Shown here piece by piece: positions 21,906 through 33,052 of a stretch of DNA of 64,000 nucleotides. The stretch is from assembly GCF_040369795.1 (NCBI RefSeq), contig NZ_AP028955.1, positions 1,412,173-1,476,172 on the forward strand, read 5' to 3'. The translations under genes were made by a program, and so were the position numbers. Each line of letters opens with the position of its first letter. The stretch's first letter is position 1. Below the pieces are notes generated by a model, which was not told the DNA's origin, did no database searches, and saw only the letters and a program-made list of their open reading frames with translations. Source of the DNA: Spiroplasma_E ixodetis_B (GTDB lineage Bacteria > Bacillota_I > Bacilli_A > Mycoplasmatales > VBWQ01).

Positions 21906-22829
21906 ATGCCTTGATATGGTTATTTACTTTTAGGAGTTTTATTATTAATAATACTTTATCCATTTTTAATAACTAGAAAAAATATAAAGATATTACAACG
22001 TGATGGTATTTATATTATTTCAGCACCACCACGTACTGGTAAATCCGCTCTTGCTTGTTGTTTAGCGCAAAAATATAAGGGTAGGGTAGTTAGTCCTATT
22101 CCTATTAAAGTACGTAATGAATATAGTTATCGTTGTTCTTATTATGATTTTTTTAAATTTAATCAATTAAATAGTAATTATGCTTTTAAAGAGTTCGATA
22201 TGGTTGTTTTAGATGAGTTAGGTTTGAAAATTAATAGTAATGATTTGTCACCCTAATTTAAAGGAACACAAGAAAGTTTGGGAATGTTTTGTAAATTAAT
22301 AGGTCATAATTTTAATAGCATTATGTATATGATTGAACAACACCCCGATAGAATACCAAAACAAGCACGTGAAAAAGTAGAATATATTGTGCAAGTTAAA
22401 AGAATTCGTATTTTGTTATTTTTAGTTAAGTTTAAACTAAATATTTATACTAATGTTGATGATTATAATAAAGTTGTATTATCTAAAATAAAAACTAAAA
22501 AAATAATTAAACGTGGTGGATTACCACCTAGTTATAGTGGCGAAACTATGACTTTTAGTTTATGATTTCCTAAATCCTATTTACAAAAATATAATAGTCG
22601 CGCTTTAAATTATATTCATTCGTTGAAAAGTGAATTAAGTAGTGTTAAAGACTATGAACCGTCAAAAGCATTAGATTTTACTGTTGATGATATTAGAGCA
22701 GTAGGATTAGATAAGTTGGATAATATATTACAAACTGAAAAGAAAGAAACTGAAAATATTGTATGCCGTACTTGTTATTATAGAAATAAACATTCTAAGA
22801 AAAATAAGAAAAATGTTAAAATAGAATAA
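21906..22829 (+). pseudogene. Zot/pI-like phage assembly ATPase with an in-frame stop
   Basis: One frame of 307 codons interrupted by TAA at 22254-22256. There is an N-terminal membrane helix (YLLLGVLLLIILYPFLI), Walker A APPRTGKSALA and Walker B MVVLDELGL. The rest (QESLGMFCKLIGHN, MYMIEQHPDRIPKQARE) resembles Zot-domain proteins that drive filamentous phage extrusion through the membrane. It lies 21 bp downstream of the surface-protein gene, the order expected in filamentous phages. The stop falls just after Walker B, so the intact protein is not made. Confidence 0.7.
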
Positions 22830-22849
22830 ACCTATATTATTCGTCGGTG

Positions 22850-22928
22850 CCAACCAGAACCTTGGTTGGTTGGTCGCGGGGTTTAGCCCCGCTGGGGTGA
22901 GTTGCCAAGCAACGAGGGGCAAAGCCCC
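22850..22928. repeat. Run of four GC-rich hairpins
   Basis: Four consecutive stem-loops in 79 bp: CCAACC/GGTTGG (22850-22869), GCGGGG/CCCCGC (22876-22892), GTTGC/GCAAC (22901-22913) and GGGGC/GCCCC (22916-22928). The GC content is far above that of the surroundings. It lies 21 bp after the Zot-like gene. It could be a phage single-strand replication origin, a packaging signal or a terminator. Confidence 0.7.
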
Positions 22929-22970
22929 TATTAATTGATTTATAATTTAAAGATAGTCAGGGGAATTATA

Positions 22971-24926
22971 ATGACAAAGAAATTTGGTTATAATTTACTA
23001 GCATTTGTATATTTTTAAAATCAACGTCGCGGTACTGCTAAATTAGTTTTGAAAAAAAGTACATGTAAACGTATTATTAAAATTTACAAGAAAAATAAAA
23101 ATTTACAAATAAGTGATAAGGTAAGATTATTATCTAATTTTTTAAGTAGTAATATTGTTTCTAAAGTTTCAGCTTTAGCAGAAGAATCCTCAATGCCATA
23201 TACTTTGATTGATGAAATAGTTTTTGTTATTCTTGAACGATGAGAAATATTTTTACAATAGACATATTCCGTAAATAAATTTAATCAATTGTCAATAATA
23301 ATATTTATAAATTTTTTAGTGTTAATAATTATAGAAGTTAATATTTTTAAAAAAATACTTTAAAAATAAATTTATATTTCAAACACAAAAATTGTTAATA
23401 TTATTTTTATATTAACTTGATAAAAATTTAAATTTTTAAAAAAATATTTTTAATATTTTTTTATTTTAATGGTTTTGTTTTATTAAAAATTTCACAAAGT
23501 AAGTTAAATCTTAAGTACATAAGTCTAAATATACTTTTTCTGCATTTATTTATTAAAATTTTGAATCTTTTTAATCAAGCAAAAACATGTTCAACTTTAA
23601 TTCTAATTTTTGAAATAATTTTATTGTAGATTTTTTCTTGTTTAGTTAATTTTTTATTTTTAGTTTTTTTAATTGGTAATATAGTATTTTTATAAATATT
23701 TTGTATTCCTTGATATCCCAAATCACCAATAATTATTGTTTTTTCTGAAAATTCAAGATTTGAATTTTTTAATATTTGAAAATCATGTACTTTTCCATTA
23801 TCAGCAAAAATATCAACAATTTTTTTATTAAAAAGTCATATATAATTTGAAATTTTATAGAAAACATTCAACTTTTACCAGAAAAATATTCTAACTGTAG
23901 TTTTTTTAGTTGGTCTTTCAATTTCAATTTCAGTTGAATCAATTAAATAAAATTGAAATTCATTTAAATCTTCTTGTTTTTTCTCAATTTTTGATTTATA
24001 TTTTTTTTAAAAACTGATAATCTTTGTCATCACTAAGTTTATTTTCTACTCAAGTAATATTTCGAAAACAACTTGATGCACTCATTTTATATTTAATACT
24101 CATTTGGAAAAAAGTATAATATTCTTTTCAGTATACTAAAGTCATCATCAATCTTTCTTCAACTGAAAGTTTATATTTTCTACCTTTAGTTTTTTTTAAA
24201 TTTTCTATTTCAATTAATTTTGTTAACATTTCATCAAAATGAAAACGTTTTATACCAAAATATCTATAAAATTGTTCATTTTTTAATTTTTTTTAAATTT
24301 TCAAAATTCATTTTTATCAACACCTTATTAATTTATTAATAAAGAAATTATAAAATAAATTTTAAATTATTAATTGACTTTTAAAAAATTTATTTACGGA
24401 ATATGTCTAATGAAGTAAAAAAATAACAAATGCTCTTATTGTTACTGTTAATAAAAATCTAGAATTTAGCGCTGATTGAGTAGGTAATGAGAATATTTTT
24501 GCAGAGTTAATAACCGAATATACTATTAATTATAAAGAATTAGGAATTAATACCATTATTTTTAATAATGGTTTTTCTTATGAAAGAGATGGTATTAAGT
24601 ATAGTGATAATGGTAATGCTAAAATTATTTTAACACCATGTTTATGAAAACAATTAGATAAATTAAATAATAGTTTTGAGATATCGCAATATTTAAGGAA
24701 TGAACAAATATTTTGTTATCTTTCTTTAGAACCAAATTCTGATAAAATTTTAAATTATGCTTTTGAACAATTGGCAGTTTTAATTTTTAATAATAAAAAA
24801 TATGTTAATGATTCTTTTCTTAAGTTTAAAGTAGGTGTTGTTTTAGAATTTGAAGCAGTAGTGCATGAACAATTTCAATTAAAACAAATCTCAGCAATGG
24901 AAATTAATAGCGAAGAATTAAAATAA
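22971..24926 (+). pseudogene. Unrecognised phage-associated gene, nonsense mutation and ISa insertion
   Basis: Removing ISa (23260-24408) and one AAT repeat gives a single frame of 267 residues from ATG 22971 to TAA 24926, with one internal TAA at 23016-23018 (codon 16). The Shine-Dalgarno region is CAGGGG. The N-terminal third is basic and helical; the rest is mixed and soluble (ADWVGNENIFAELITEY, FCYLSLEPNSDK). It follows the Zot-like gene and the hairpins, so it probably belongs to the same virus-derived segment. No function recognised. Confidence 0.55.
23260..24408 (-). mobile_element. ISa copy 7
   Basis: 1149 bp, both ends, AAT duplicated at 23257-23259 and 24409-24411. The transposase has the usual A-run shift plus further indels. 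Confidence 0.9.
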
Positions 24927-24950
24927 TATATATTATTTTGAAGTAAAAAA

Positions 24951-24980
24951 TAAGGTAATACTAGAATAGTTATTACCTTA
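24951..24980. terminator. Candidate hairpin after the phage-associated gene
   Basis: TAAGGTAATA / TATTACCTTA with a 10-nt loop, without a clear T run. Weak terminator or other structure. Confidence 0.4.
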
Positions 24981-25041
24981 ATTAATATATTTTAGAAAAG
25001 TTGAATAATGATTTTATGCTAATCATATCATTATTATTTTA

Positions 25042-25980
25042 CTATTGAGTGTTTATTCTTATTATTGTTGTTGTTGACTTTAAAGAAATAGTTTCTTGGT
25101 TTTTTACTAAAGCAATAGAAAGTGTTAGTTCATCTCCGTCTGTTAAATGATTTGGGCAAGGGAATGCTCCTCATCTTTCAAAACTTATAACATTAAATTT
25201 TGCTTTTCAACCAACTAATTGTTCAAAGTTATTAAATTTAATAGATTTTTCAGTTCTGCTTTTGCTTATTAATGGTAATTCTGTTTTATCTTTTAATCAT
25301 TTATTAACAGTTTCTTCTAATTTATAACCCGCTTGGAAATGCTCAATAGAAATTCATTCATAAACAAATTCATTATAACTTAACTTAGCAGGACTATCAC
25401 TTGCAAAAATATTAAATAAAGCATCAGTTCCAGTCATCACTTTTACTGTATATTTATCCCCTAAATTTGTTTTACCATATTCTTTAAAGAATTGTAAATT
25501 ATATGTTCCATCACCAACCACAAGTTTTTCATCATCATTTGGTTCTACAAATTTACTAGTAGAAACTTTTATATTAGATATTTTATTTTTAATTTTAGCA
25601 ACTTCCGCTGCATCAAAAGTACCATCTTCAGGTGTTGTTCCTGATGTTAATTTCTGTTGTAAAACAGATTTTAAAAAATAGAAACTGTCTTTATCTTTAG
25701 CTTTGGCTTGACCAGTAGTTACCTCATTTTTTAATAATTTAGTAACCAAAATATAGGAATTATCAATTCAGAAAAAGGATGTATCTTTTTCTCAATCAAG
25801 TCTAATAGTTTTTAAACTGTTTCCTTCATCATTTGTTAAACCTAAATTTATTGATACTTGATCTAGTAATATTTTTACCTGATCTTCTTTGTTGTTACCA
25901 CAAGCTATAACAGTAGTTACTGGTAATGTTGTTATGACACTAGCGCCTAATAACTTTAATAAAGTTATCATATTTATCAT
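25042..25980 (-). CDS. Lipoprotein, unknown function
   Basis: 312-residue predicted surface lipoprotein. The signal peptide MINMITLLKLLGASVITTLP leads to the lipobox TVIAC (Cys27). The mature part is polar and Lys/Asn/Thr-rich, with an NKEDQ start, which is typical of Mollicutes lipoproteins without a recognised domain. Five or more TGA codons are Trp. A GAGGAT motif lies upstream of the start. The frame is intact, unlike most neighbours. It has a different sequence from the lipoprotein at 888. Confidence 0.75.
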
Positions 25981-26260
25981 TTTTTTCTTAACATCCTCGG
26001 TTAAATCTAGAATAGATGTGAGAAATTATCTTCAATAATCTTATGTAAAACATATTATTTTAAATAACTCACTAACACTATTATAATACATAAAAAAATT
26101 GGCTTTTATCCCTTTATGTACTATTTTTAAATTTTATCACATAAACGGAGATAAAAGCCTATCTAGGAAATTATCCCTACATGTATCTAAATCAAACGCA
26201 AAATTATAGTTTCAAAACTAGGTATCTTATTGAATTTATATGCAGCTTCTTTTGCATATA

Positions 26261-27271
26261 TAGCTAACTAAAGTAATGTTTACTCATATCTTGAAAAACA
26301 AAATCAATCTCTTTTTTAATATTTGGTCAATAATTTGGTAATATTTTTCTTATATTATGTTTTATAGCAAATCAAAAATGTTCAATTGGATTTAAATTAG
26401 GAGAATATGGTGGAAGAAATAATAGTTTGCATCCAGCATTTTCAATTAATTGTTGTGTTAATTTAGATTTATGAAACGTTGGATTATCTAAAACTATAAT
26501 TTGTCCACGCTTTAATACTGGAATTAGTATATTTTTTACATATGATTCAAAAATTTTACTGTTGCAATGTCCTTCAAATGCTCATAGGGATTTTAATTTA
26601 CCTTTATTTAGTGAACCGATTATACTCATTCTTTTTATTTTATATGCGGGTTTATTATCAAATAATCTTTTACCTTTTTCAGATCAACCATATTTATAAA
26701 ATTCATTATCATCAATTCCAGATTCATCAATATATACTAAATCTTCATTCATTATTTTAGCTATTTCTTTTAAAAAATCTTCTTGTTTATTTTTATCTCT
26801 TTGTTCATATAGAAAAGTTTTTTTATATGTATAATTTAGTTTTTTGAAATAGTTATAAACTATTTCTTTAGTCGTATCATCAAATTTTTCAATTACTTTT
26901 TGAACTGTAACATCTTTATTTTGCGCTAAATAATTTTTTAATACATCTAAATCCTTTATTTTGTCGCTATGTCCTTTTTGATAATTAAAAATTGGTTTTA
27001 TATGCCCGGTTTCTTTTTTTCTTTTTCTTCATAAGAATAAAGTCTTTCTAGTAATATTGAACACTTTACAAATTTCTTTAATTTTCATGTTTTTACTTTC
27101 ATAGGCTTCTATTACTTTTCTTCGTAAGTCTTCACTGTATGGTTTTGGCATAATTTAATCTTCCTAATCTATTTTAAATATTGCTGAATTGTACTTTTAA
27201 ATTCCAAAACTGTTTAAATTACATATTATTATTTTACATTATTTATGAGTAAACATTACTTTAGTTAGCTA
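26261..27271 (-). mobile_element. ISb copy 8, complete
   Basis: 1011 bp with both TAGCTAACTAAAG ends and TA on each side (26259-26260, 27272-27273). The best-preserved ISb copy. Confidence 0.92.
26264..27151 (-). CDS. IS630-like transposase, apparently intact
   Basis: 295 residues from ATG 27151, with AGGAAG upstream. The N-terminal helix-turn-helix (KIKEICKVFNITRKTLFLWR) is followed by the linker region and an RNase-H-fold DDE domain: Asp in YIDESGIDDNEFYKYGW, Asp in LDNPTFHKS, Glu in PYSPNLNPIEHFW. All TGA codons are Trp. No internal stop or frameshift was found, so this copy could supply transposase for the defective copies. The final Ser and stop codon lie inside the terminal inverted repeat. 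Confidence 0.85.
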
Positions 27272-28259
27272 TAAATGAATATTGTGTTTTGAAACTTTTA
27301 TGTGTGTTCGGAAAGTTCGTCGGATGTGTTTTCGTGTAGATTCAATCTGGTTTGTATTTACACCTGTTGATGACACATACCCAACTTCATGATCTACGAT
27401 TTCATGTTTGTGATAGAAGTTTTTGAAAATTCCATATCACTTTCCAAGAATCCGTAAACAGACAACACCCAGTAGAAATGTGTTTCAATGCAAATCATAA
27501 AAGGTTTTTCTCATCTGCTTTTTTCAATACTTTCACAATTAGTTTGTTGCTGGTTTTCTCATAAACTCCAACAATCAAGGTTTTATTCAACAAGGATCTT
27601 CCTTGTTTTTTTAAAACCTACATGCGAAAGATACATTTCATCCATCTGTGCTGTGCCATCATCAATGAACCCTGCATCTTGATTCCAAATTCTAGTTCTG
27701 ATTTCATGACCCATTCTTCAAGGTGTTTTATATGTCACACCCAATTCCCTTGCAACATCTGTTGATGGTATACCATGTTTTGTGTTTATTCATCTAAAGA
27801 TGAGATAAAACCAAGATGTCAAAGGTGTTTGTGACTTGTGAAAAATGGTGTCATTAAGAATACTAAATGTTTGATGACATTTCAAACATCTTATTCTTCT
27901 CAAATCAGAAACATTCAAACTAGAAGAAGCACACCTGATACATTTCATTACTTTCAACTTCGCTATATATTTCAAACAATCGTTTTCATTTTGAAATATG
28001 CTATTGAATTAATTTCAATTCATTTTTCCCTCCACACTAGTACATGCGGGGATAATTTCCAAAAAATATTATGGTTTTTTACACATTTAATAGTTTATTT
28101 GTAAATTATTAATAGTAAAATTATATAAAAAATCACTTATAATTTTAATTTTTAATATAATAAAAATATATTAAAAATATTTAAGATTTTAATTAAAAAT
28201 AGCTTTTATCTCAATTTATGTGATAAAATTTAAAAATAGTACATAAAGAGATAAAAGCC

Positions 28260-28420
28260 ATAAAATATTAGAACAAATTTTTTTACCAGAAGATGAATTT
28301 ATATAAATTTCAGAATTAGCAGATTATAAATTAAGTCTACTAAATAATGAACAACCGCAAACAAATCGTGAAAGTGAATGTTTTCCCAAATGCTGTTTAA
28401 TTTTATAAAAATGAAATAAA
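28260..28420 (+). other. Remnant coding sequence
   Basis: A frame beside the ISe end reads KILEQIFLPEDEFI, then TAA, then ISELADYKLSLLNNEQ and onward to a stop near 28408. It has no start or Shine-Dalgarno and looks like a decayed gene fragment cut by ISe. No family recognised. Confidence 0.3.
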
Positions 28421-28426
28421 AAATAA

Positions 28427-28457
28427 AAAAACTTTTCTCTAATTAGAGAAAAGTTTT
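28427..28457 (-). terminator. Terminator of the YfcC-type gene, possibly bidirectional
   Basis: Perfect palindrome ACTTTTCTCTAATTAGAGAAAAGT with an A run on one side and T run on the other, 26 bp past the stop of the transporter gene. Confidence 0.8.
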
Positions 28458-28482
28458 AATTAACATAGTGCTTTAAATTCTA

Positions 28483-29976
28483 CTAAAATATTGATTGAGG
28501 TAATAAAGTTCCAATACTTAACATTATTAAGGCAAAGACAGTAATACCGATAGTATATGGTCAAATTGCTCGATAAAAAATTGTTAGGGGGACTTTAGCA
28601 ATGGCAAGTCCTGCCATCATTACACCTGCACTTGGTGCAAATAAATTAATTCAACCACTAGCCATAACAAAAGTAGTAATCATTCCTGAAGCTAATCCTA
28701 AAGGAATTACTATTTTTGAAACAATAGGGAAAACGGCTTTTGCAAATCCTGATGTTGAAGGAATAACAAAGGCAATCAAAAGAAAAGCAAAAAAACCAAT
28801 AATAACAATAGCAAATCTTGGTAATTTATCAATACTTTGCAATTGTCCAACAACAACATGTTGCATTCCTGAATGTTGTAATGATCAGCCAATTCCACCA
28901 GCAACAGCAATTATTAAAGCAACGCCTAATAATTCTGAAGAACCACTAATAAAATTACGAACATATTGTTCTTCACCTTTTCAATCAATTGCCGCAATGA
29001 TAATTGAAACAAAGAAAAATAAGAAAGCTAACATTTCAATGTTTCAGTCACCAAATGCATTAATTTGACTTGTGAAATATGGAAAATATTTAATTAATGT
29101 ATTGTGAGAATCATCAAAAATAGTTGTTCCTATAATTTTACCTCATGGAATAATACAAAGCACCATAATTAAAAATGTTAATCCAAATAGTGCTAAAATA
29201 ATTTTACGACGTTTAGTAAATTCAGGTATTTCTTCTTTATTAATAAATTCTTCATGATGCTCACTATGTAAGTGAAAAACAACTGATTTTTCAGGATTAA
29301 GTTTAACACGGATTGCATATCACATAACAAAAGCAATAGTACCGATAGTTGCTAAAAATCAACAAATTAAACGTCAGATGATTCCATCACCAGGATTTAA
29401 ACCACTAGCTTGTGAAGCTGTGGCAATAGCAAAGGGATTAAGTGTTGAAAACATAACACCAACACCAGCGCCCAATAAAATCATTAATACAGCTGTAACA
29501 ACATCAAAACCAGCAGATAACATTGCTGGAATAATAATTAAATAGTAAGGAATAGTTTCTTCACACATTCCTTCAACTGTTCCACCAATCGATAGGATAG
29601 TCATAATTGAAGGAATAATTCAAATTTCTTTTCCGTTTAGACGTTTAACTAAACGACCAATTCCTGCATCTAGTGCACCTGATTTCATAACTATGCCAAT
29701 ATATCCACCAATTACTAAAACAAAAACAATAATATCGCTGCTACCAATGAAACCTTTAATTGGAGCCAAAAATAAGTCCATGATACCTAATGGTCCACCG
29801 TCTTGTCAAGGGTTATCAGTGCTTACAGGCTTTGATTCATCTTCTAATCATTTACCTGTTGTTCCTGGAATCCAAGAAATAATGATAATTAGAGCAATAA
29901 TAAAGAATAAGACTGTAATTGCTGTTGGCATTTTAAATGGAAATAAACGAAATTTTTTCTTTTTGGTAATCACCAT
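28483..29976 (-). CDS. YfcC family membrane transporter
   Basis: 497 residues with about a dozen hydrophobic segments. Family-like features include an N-terminal basic leader before the first helix (FKMPTAITVLFFIIALIIII), the Gly-rich segment IVFVLVIGGYIGIVMKSGA, TILSIGGTVEGMCEETIPYY, and the C-terminal FVIPSTSGFAKAVFPI. The YfcC group (C4-dicarboxylate or basic amino-acid carriers of the ion-transporter superfamily) is often annotated near arginine metabolism in Mollicutes. The substrate cannot be told here. The Shine-Dalgarno AAGGAGG is strong. The gene is intact and divergent from the permease at 30224; the 247 bp between them must hold both promoters. Confidence 0.85.
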
Positions 29977-30223
29977 ATATGATTAATACCTCCTTCTTTA
30001 TTTTTTTAAAAGTATTATTATATAATACACTATTTATCATGTAGAATAAAAGATGTTTAAGCTTATTTTTTAAAATAACTTATTAAAAAAGTAGTATTTT
30101 AAAATAAAATTAGTTATTATAAATTACATATATTTTTTTATTTTTTTGATTTTATTGACTATTTCATTAATTAATGAAATCACTTTAAAGGTATATAATT
30201 ATTATAATTGAAAGGAAAATATT

Positions 30224-31984
30224 ATGTTAAAACTTTTTAAGAAAAAAGAAAGGACAAATCATAAATTAACCTTATCAGAATTAGTCTGGTTTGGTTTTAA
30301 TTATACTGTTGGAATTACTTTTACTGCTAACTTTGCAATTTTAATTAATAAAGATAGTTTAAATTTAGGTTCTCATATGATTTGAATTTTTTTAGTAGAA
30401 GGTTTAATTGCAGGAACTTGTGCTTGAGCTTTCTCAAGACTTTCAAGAGTACATCCAGGTAATAATGGTGCTGCTTATATTTATGTTAGAAGTAGTTATG
30501 GTCGCTTTTGAGGTTGATTAATTTCTTTTTTACAGTATGTTACTTTACCTGTTATAATTAGTTCACAAATTGTATCAATGATTAGAATTAACTTTACTGA
30601 TCCATCTTCTTTTTTATATAATAATTGAGGAGTATGACAACATTTAGGATTAGATTTGATTGGAATTATAATTTATGGTTTAGCTTCTTGTGTATTGTTT
30701 TTAGGGATGGCTACATTTAAAAAATTTGTGAATATTTCTAGTTATTTAAAATGAGGAACAACTTTTTTATTAATCATAGCAACTATTATATTATTTGTGA
30801 TGGCAGGAACTTCAAATTGAGATATGACTACTTCTCATCAACAATTAACTGCTAATAACTTTTCACAAGCTTTTGCTATGTGTTTCTTTTTCTTTTTAGG
30901 ATTTGAAACCTATTCAACAATTGGTAAAAATGTTAGAAATCCTGAAAAAAATATTAGTCGTTCATTAGTTATTGTTATGATTTTATCTACTATTTTTTAT
31001 ATGGCAGTAACAATTCTTATGATTGGTGCTTTTGCTGGTAATTTTTCAGATAATCCCAACTTAAGTATTTTTAAAATTTTAGGCGATAAAGATCATGCAC
31101 AATGATTAGGAATAATTGGTATCCTTGTAATGTTAATTTGTACTATTTCATTAAAGTCTAATGCTGGAATGCAAAATGCTTTATATAGTGGTGCTATTTT
31201 AGAACCATTATCTGTTGAGGGGTATATTTCACCTAAATATAAAGAATTATCAAAAGATAACATTCCTTTTAAAGCTTCTAGATTAAATTTAATTATTACT
31301 TTTTTTTCAGCTTTTGTATGATTAATTTTACCTGATATTATTGGAGTAATAGTTGATACGTTACATCCTGTTTATAAGGATGGACAATTAGTTTTAAGTT
31401 CGATTGTTAATTATGGAACATTAACTGCTGAAGCTGGTATTATTATGGTTATTATTTATGTTTTTGTACTTTCCATTGCAATTAAGTTGTCTATAGAAAA
31501 GAAATTGAAAAAGAATACTTTTGAAATTATTATTTGACTTGCAGCAACACTTTTCTTAGTTTGACAATTTGAAGAATGATTAAGATCTTTAATCAATGGT
31601 TTAATTTCAGGAGCAAATCTTATTGGTAAAGGTGGAACTGATACTACAAAAGGAATATCTGATATAACTTCTAATGTTTTACAATTAGTTTATTTAATTG
31701 CTAGCATTGCATTTGCTCTAATTTGATACTTTGCTTATTATAAACCAATGCAAAGAAAAAGAACACTTACAAATCCTAAATTACAAGAAGAATTAGATAG
31801 CGAATTTAGACTGAAAGATGATTGACCTTTTGTTGCAAAAAATCTACAAAATGAAATTGAAAATTATTTAGTACGTAATGTTTTAATTAATGGTGATGAT
31901 AAAAACCCTAATTATATAATTGCTAAAAATGTACGTAAAGAATTATTGATGTCAGAAGGCGAATGGCGCGAAGACGAAGAATAA
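30224..31984 (+). CDS. APC family amino-acid permease
   Basis: 586 residues, longer than the usual 450-500 because of a polar C-terminal tail (from about residue 510, ending EGEWREDEE). About 12 predicted membrane helices. The APC-type first helix (LVWFGFNYTVGITFTANFA), NNGAAYIYVRSSYG, and the FFFFLGFETYSTIGKNVRNPEKNI motif support an amino-acid/polyamine/organocation transporter. Substrate unknown. Shine-Dalgarno AAAGGA. It ends at a strong terminator and is intact, probably part of the chromosomal core. Confidence 0.88.
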
Positions 31985-31993
31985 AAAAAGTTT

Positions 31994-32028
31994 AAAAATG
32001 TATTAGTTATTATAACTAATACATTTTT
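31994..32028 (+). terminator. Terminator after the amino-acid permease
   Basis: Perfect stem AAAAATGTATTAGTT / AACTAATACATTTTT, loop ATTAT. Confidence 0.85.
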
Positions 32029-32042
32029 AGTATTTATTATTT

Positions 32043-32495
32043 TTGACAAATTTTTATAGTAATATTAAAGTTAAATATTTAAGTAAATATGTAACAAAAG
32101 TTCAAGAAAATATTAAGTCTTTAAATCAAAAAGATGTTGGTATTCAAGCATATTCTTTTAGTAGAAATTGTAGAAATCCGTTTATAGTTCGTGGTAGTAA
32201 AACTTTAAGTTTACAAGAATTAGTACAAGCATGTGAAAAAGCAAAGGAATTTTATTTGTTTAAAACTAAACCCAATGAACAAGGTATTACAAATTTAATT
32301 GGTGGAAGTTATGATTATGTTGCTACTAGTGATTATTTTAAAGATTTTCAATATTATGTAAGTTTAGAAAGTTTGCGATTTAGGTTTTGATTAAAAAATA
32401 AATTTAATAAAAATGAAGTTTTAGATTTTCTTTATAAAGTTTTTGATAAAACTAAAATTGAAAAAATATTTTTAAAAAATCGTGTTTTACATTAA
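32043..32495 (+). CDS. Unrecognised protein, possibly a truncated phage or plasmid gene
   Basis: 150 residues from a TTG at 32043; there is no ATG or Shine-Dalgarno, and an in-frame TAG lies just upstream, so the 5' end is probably missing. Composition is Lys/Phe/Tyr-rich with the segment LIGGSYDYVATSDYFKDFQY and a C-terminal KIEKIFLKNRVLH. It sits between the permease terminator and ISb copy 4. It could be the C-terminal part of a replication protein of viral or plasmid origin, but this is a guess. Confidence 0.4.
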
Positions 32496-33052
32496 TTTTA
32501 ATTTTTTGCAAGTAATATATAGCTAACTAAAGTAATGTTTACTCATAAATAATGTAAAATAATAATATGTAATTTAAACAGTTTTTGAATTTAAAAGTAC
32601 AATTCAGCAATATTTAAAATAGATTAGGGAGATTAAATTATGCCAAAACCATACAGTTAATAATTACGAAGAAAAGTAATAGAAGCCTATGAAAGTAAAA
32701 ACATGAAAATTAAAGAAATTTGTAAAGTGTTCAATATTACTAGAAAGACTTTATTCTTATGAAGAAAAATAAAAAAAGAAACTGGGCATATAAAACCAAT
32801 TTTGAATTATCAAAAAGGACATAGCCACAAAATAAAGGATTTAGATGAATTAAAAAATTATTTAGCGCAAAATAAAGATGTTACAGTTCAAAAAGTAATT
32901 GAAAAATTTGGTGATATGACTAAAGAAAAAGTTTATAACTATTTCAAAAAACTAAATTATACATATAAAAAAACTTTTCTATATGAACAAAGAGATAAAA
33001 ATAAACAAGAAGATTTTTTAAAAGAAATAGCTAAAATAATGAATGAATATTT

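Larger units (their letters stand above)
26160..28023 (-). pseudogene. IS1595-like transposase, degenerate and split by ISb
   Basis: Zinc ribbon CIRC...CLKC, helix-turn-helix region (STDVARELGVTYKTPWRM) and ISXO2-like core starting AQMDEMYLSHVGF. Defects are TAA at codon 5, an extra A near 27445 that shifts the frame, and the ISb insertion at 26261-27271. After the shift the sequence continues as HEIVDHEVGYVSSTGVNTNQ, parallel to copy 1. Not functional. Confidence 0.75.
26101..28259 (-). mobile_element. ISe copy 2 (IS1595-like) with 59-bp terminal repeats, carrying ISb
   Basis: The first 59 bp (26101-26159) and the last 59 bp (28201-28259) are inverted repeats of each other. Each repeat is itself largely self-complementary (GGCTTTTATC...GATAAAAGCC). 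Subtracting the nested ISb leaves about 1146 bp. No clean 8-bp target duplication is visible. Confidence 0.8.

Noticed and set aside
26101..26159. Palindrome considered as an ordinary terminator of the lipoprotein at 25042
   Set aside because: The same 59-bp unit occurs inverted at 28201-28259, bracketing the IS1595-like element, and it lies upstream of the lipoprotein start.
28601..29068. Plus-strand frame of 155 codons opposite the YfcC-type gene
   Set aside because: Antisense to an intact membrane transporter; composition is the complement of hydrophobic codons.
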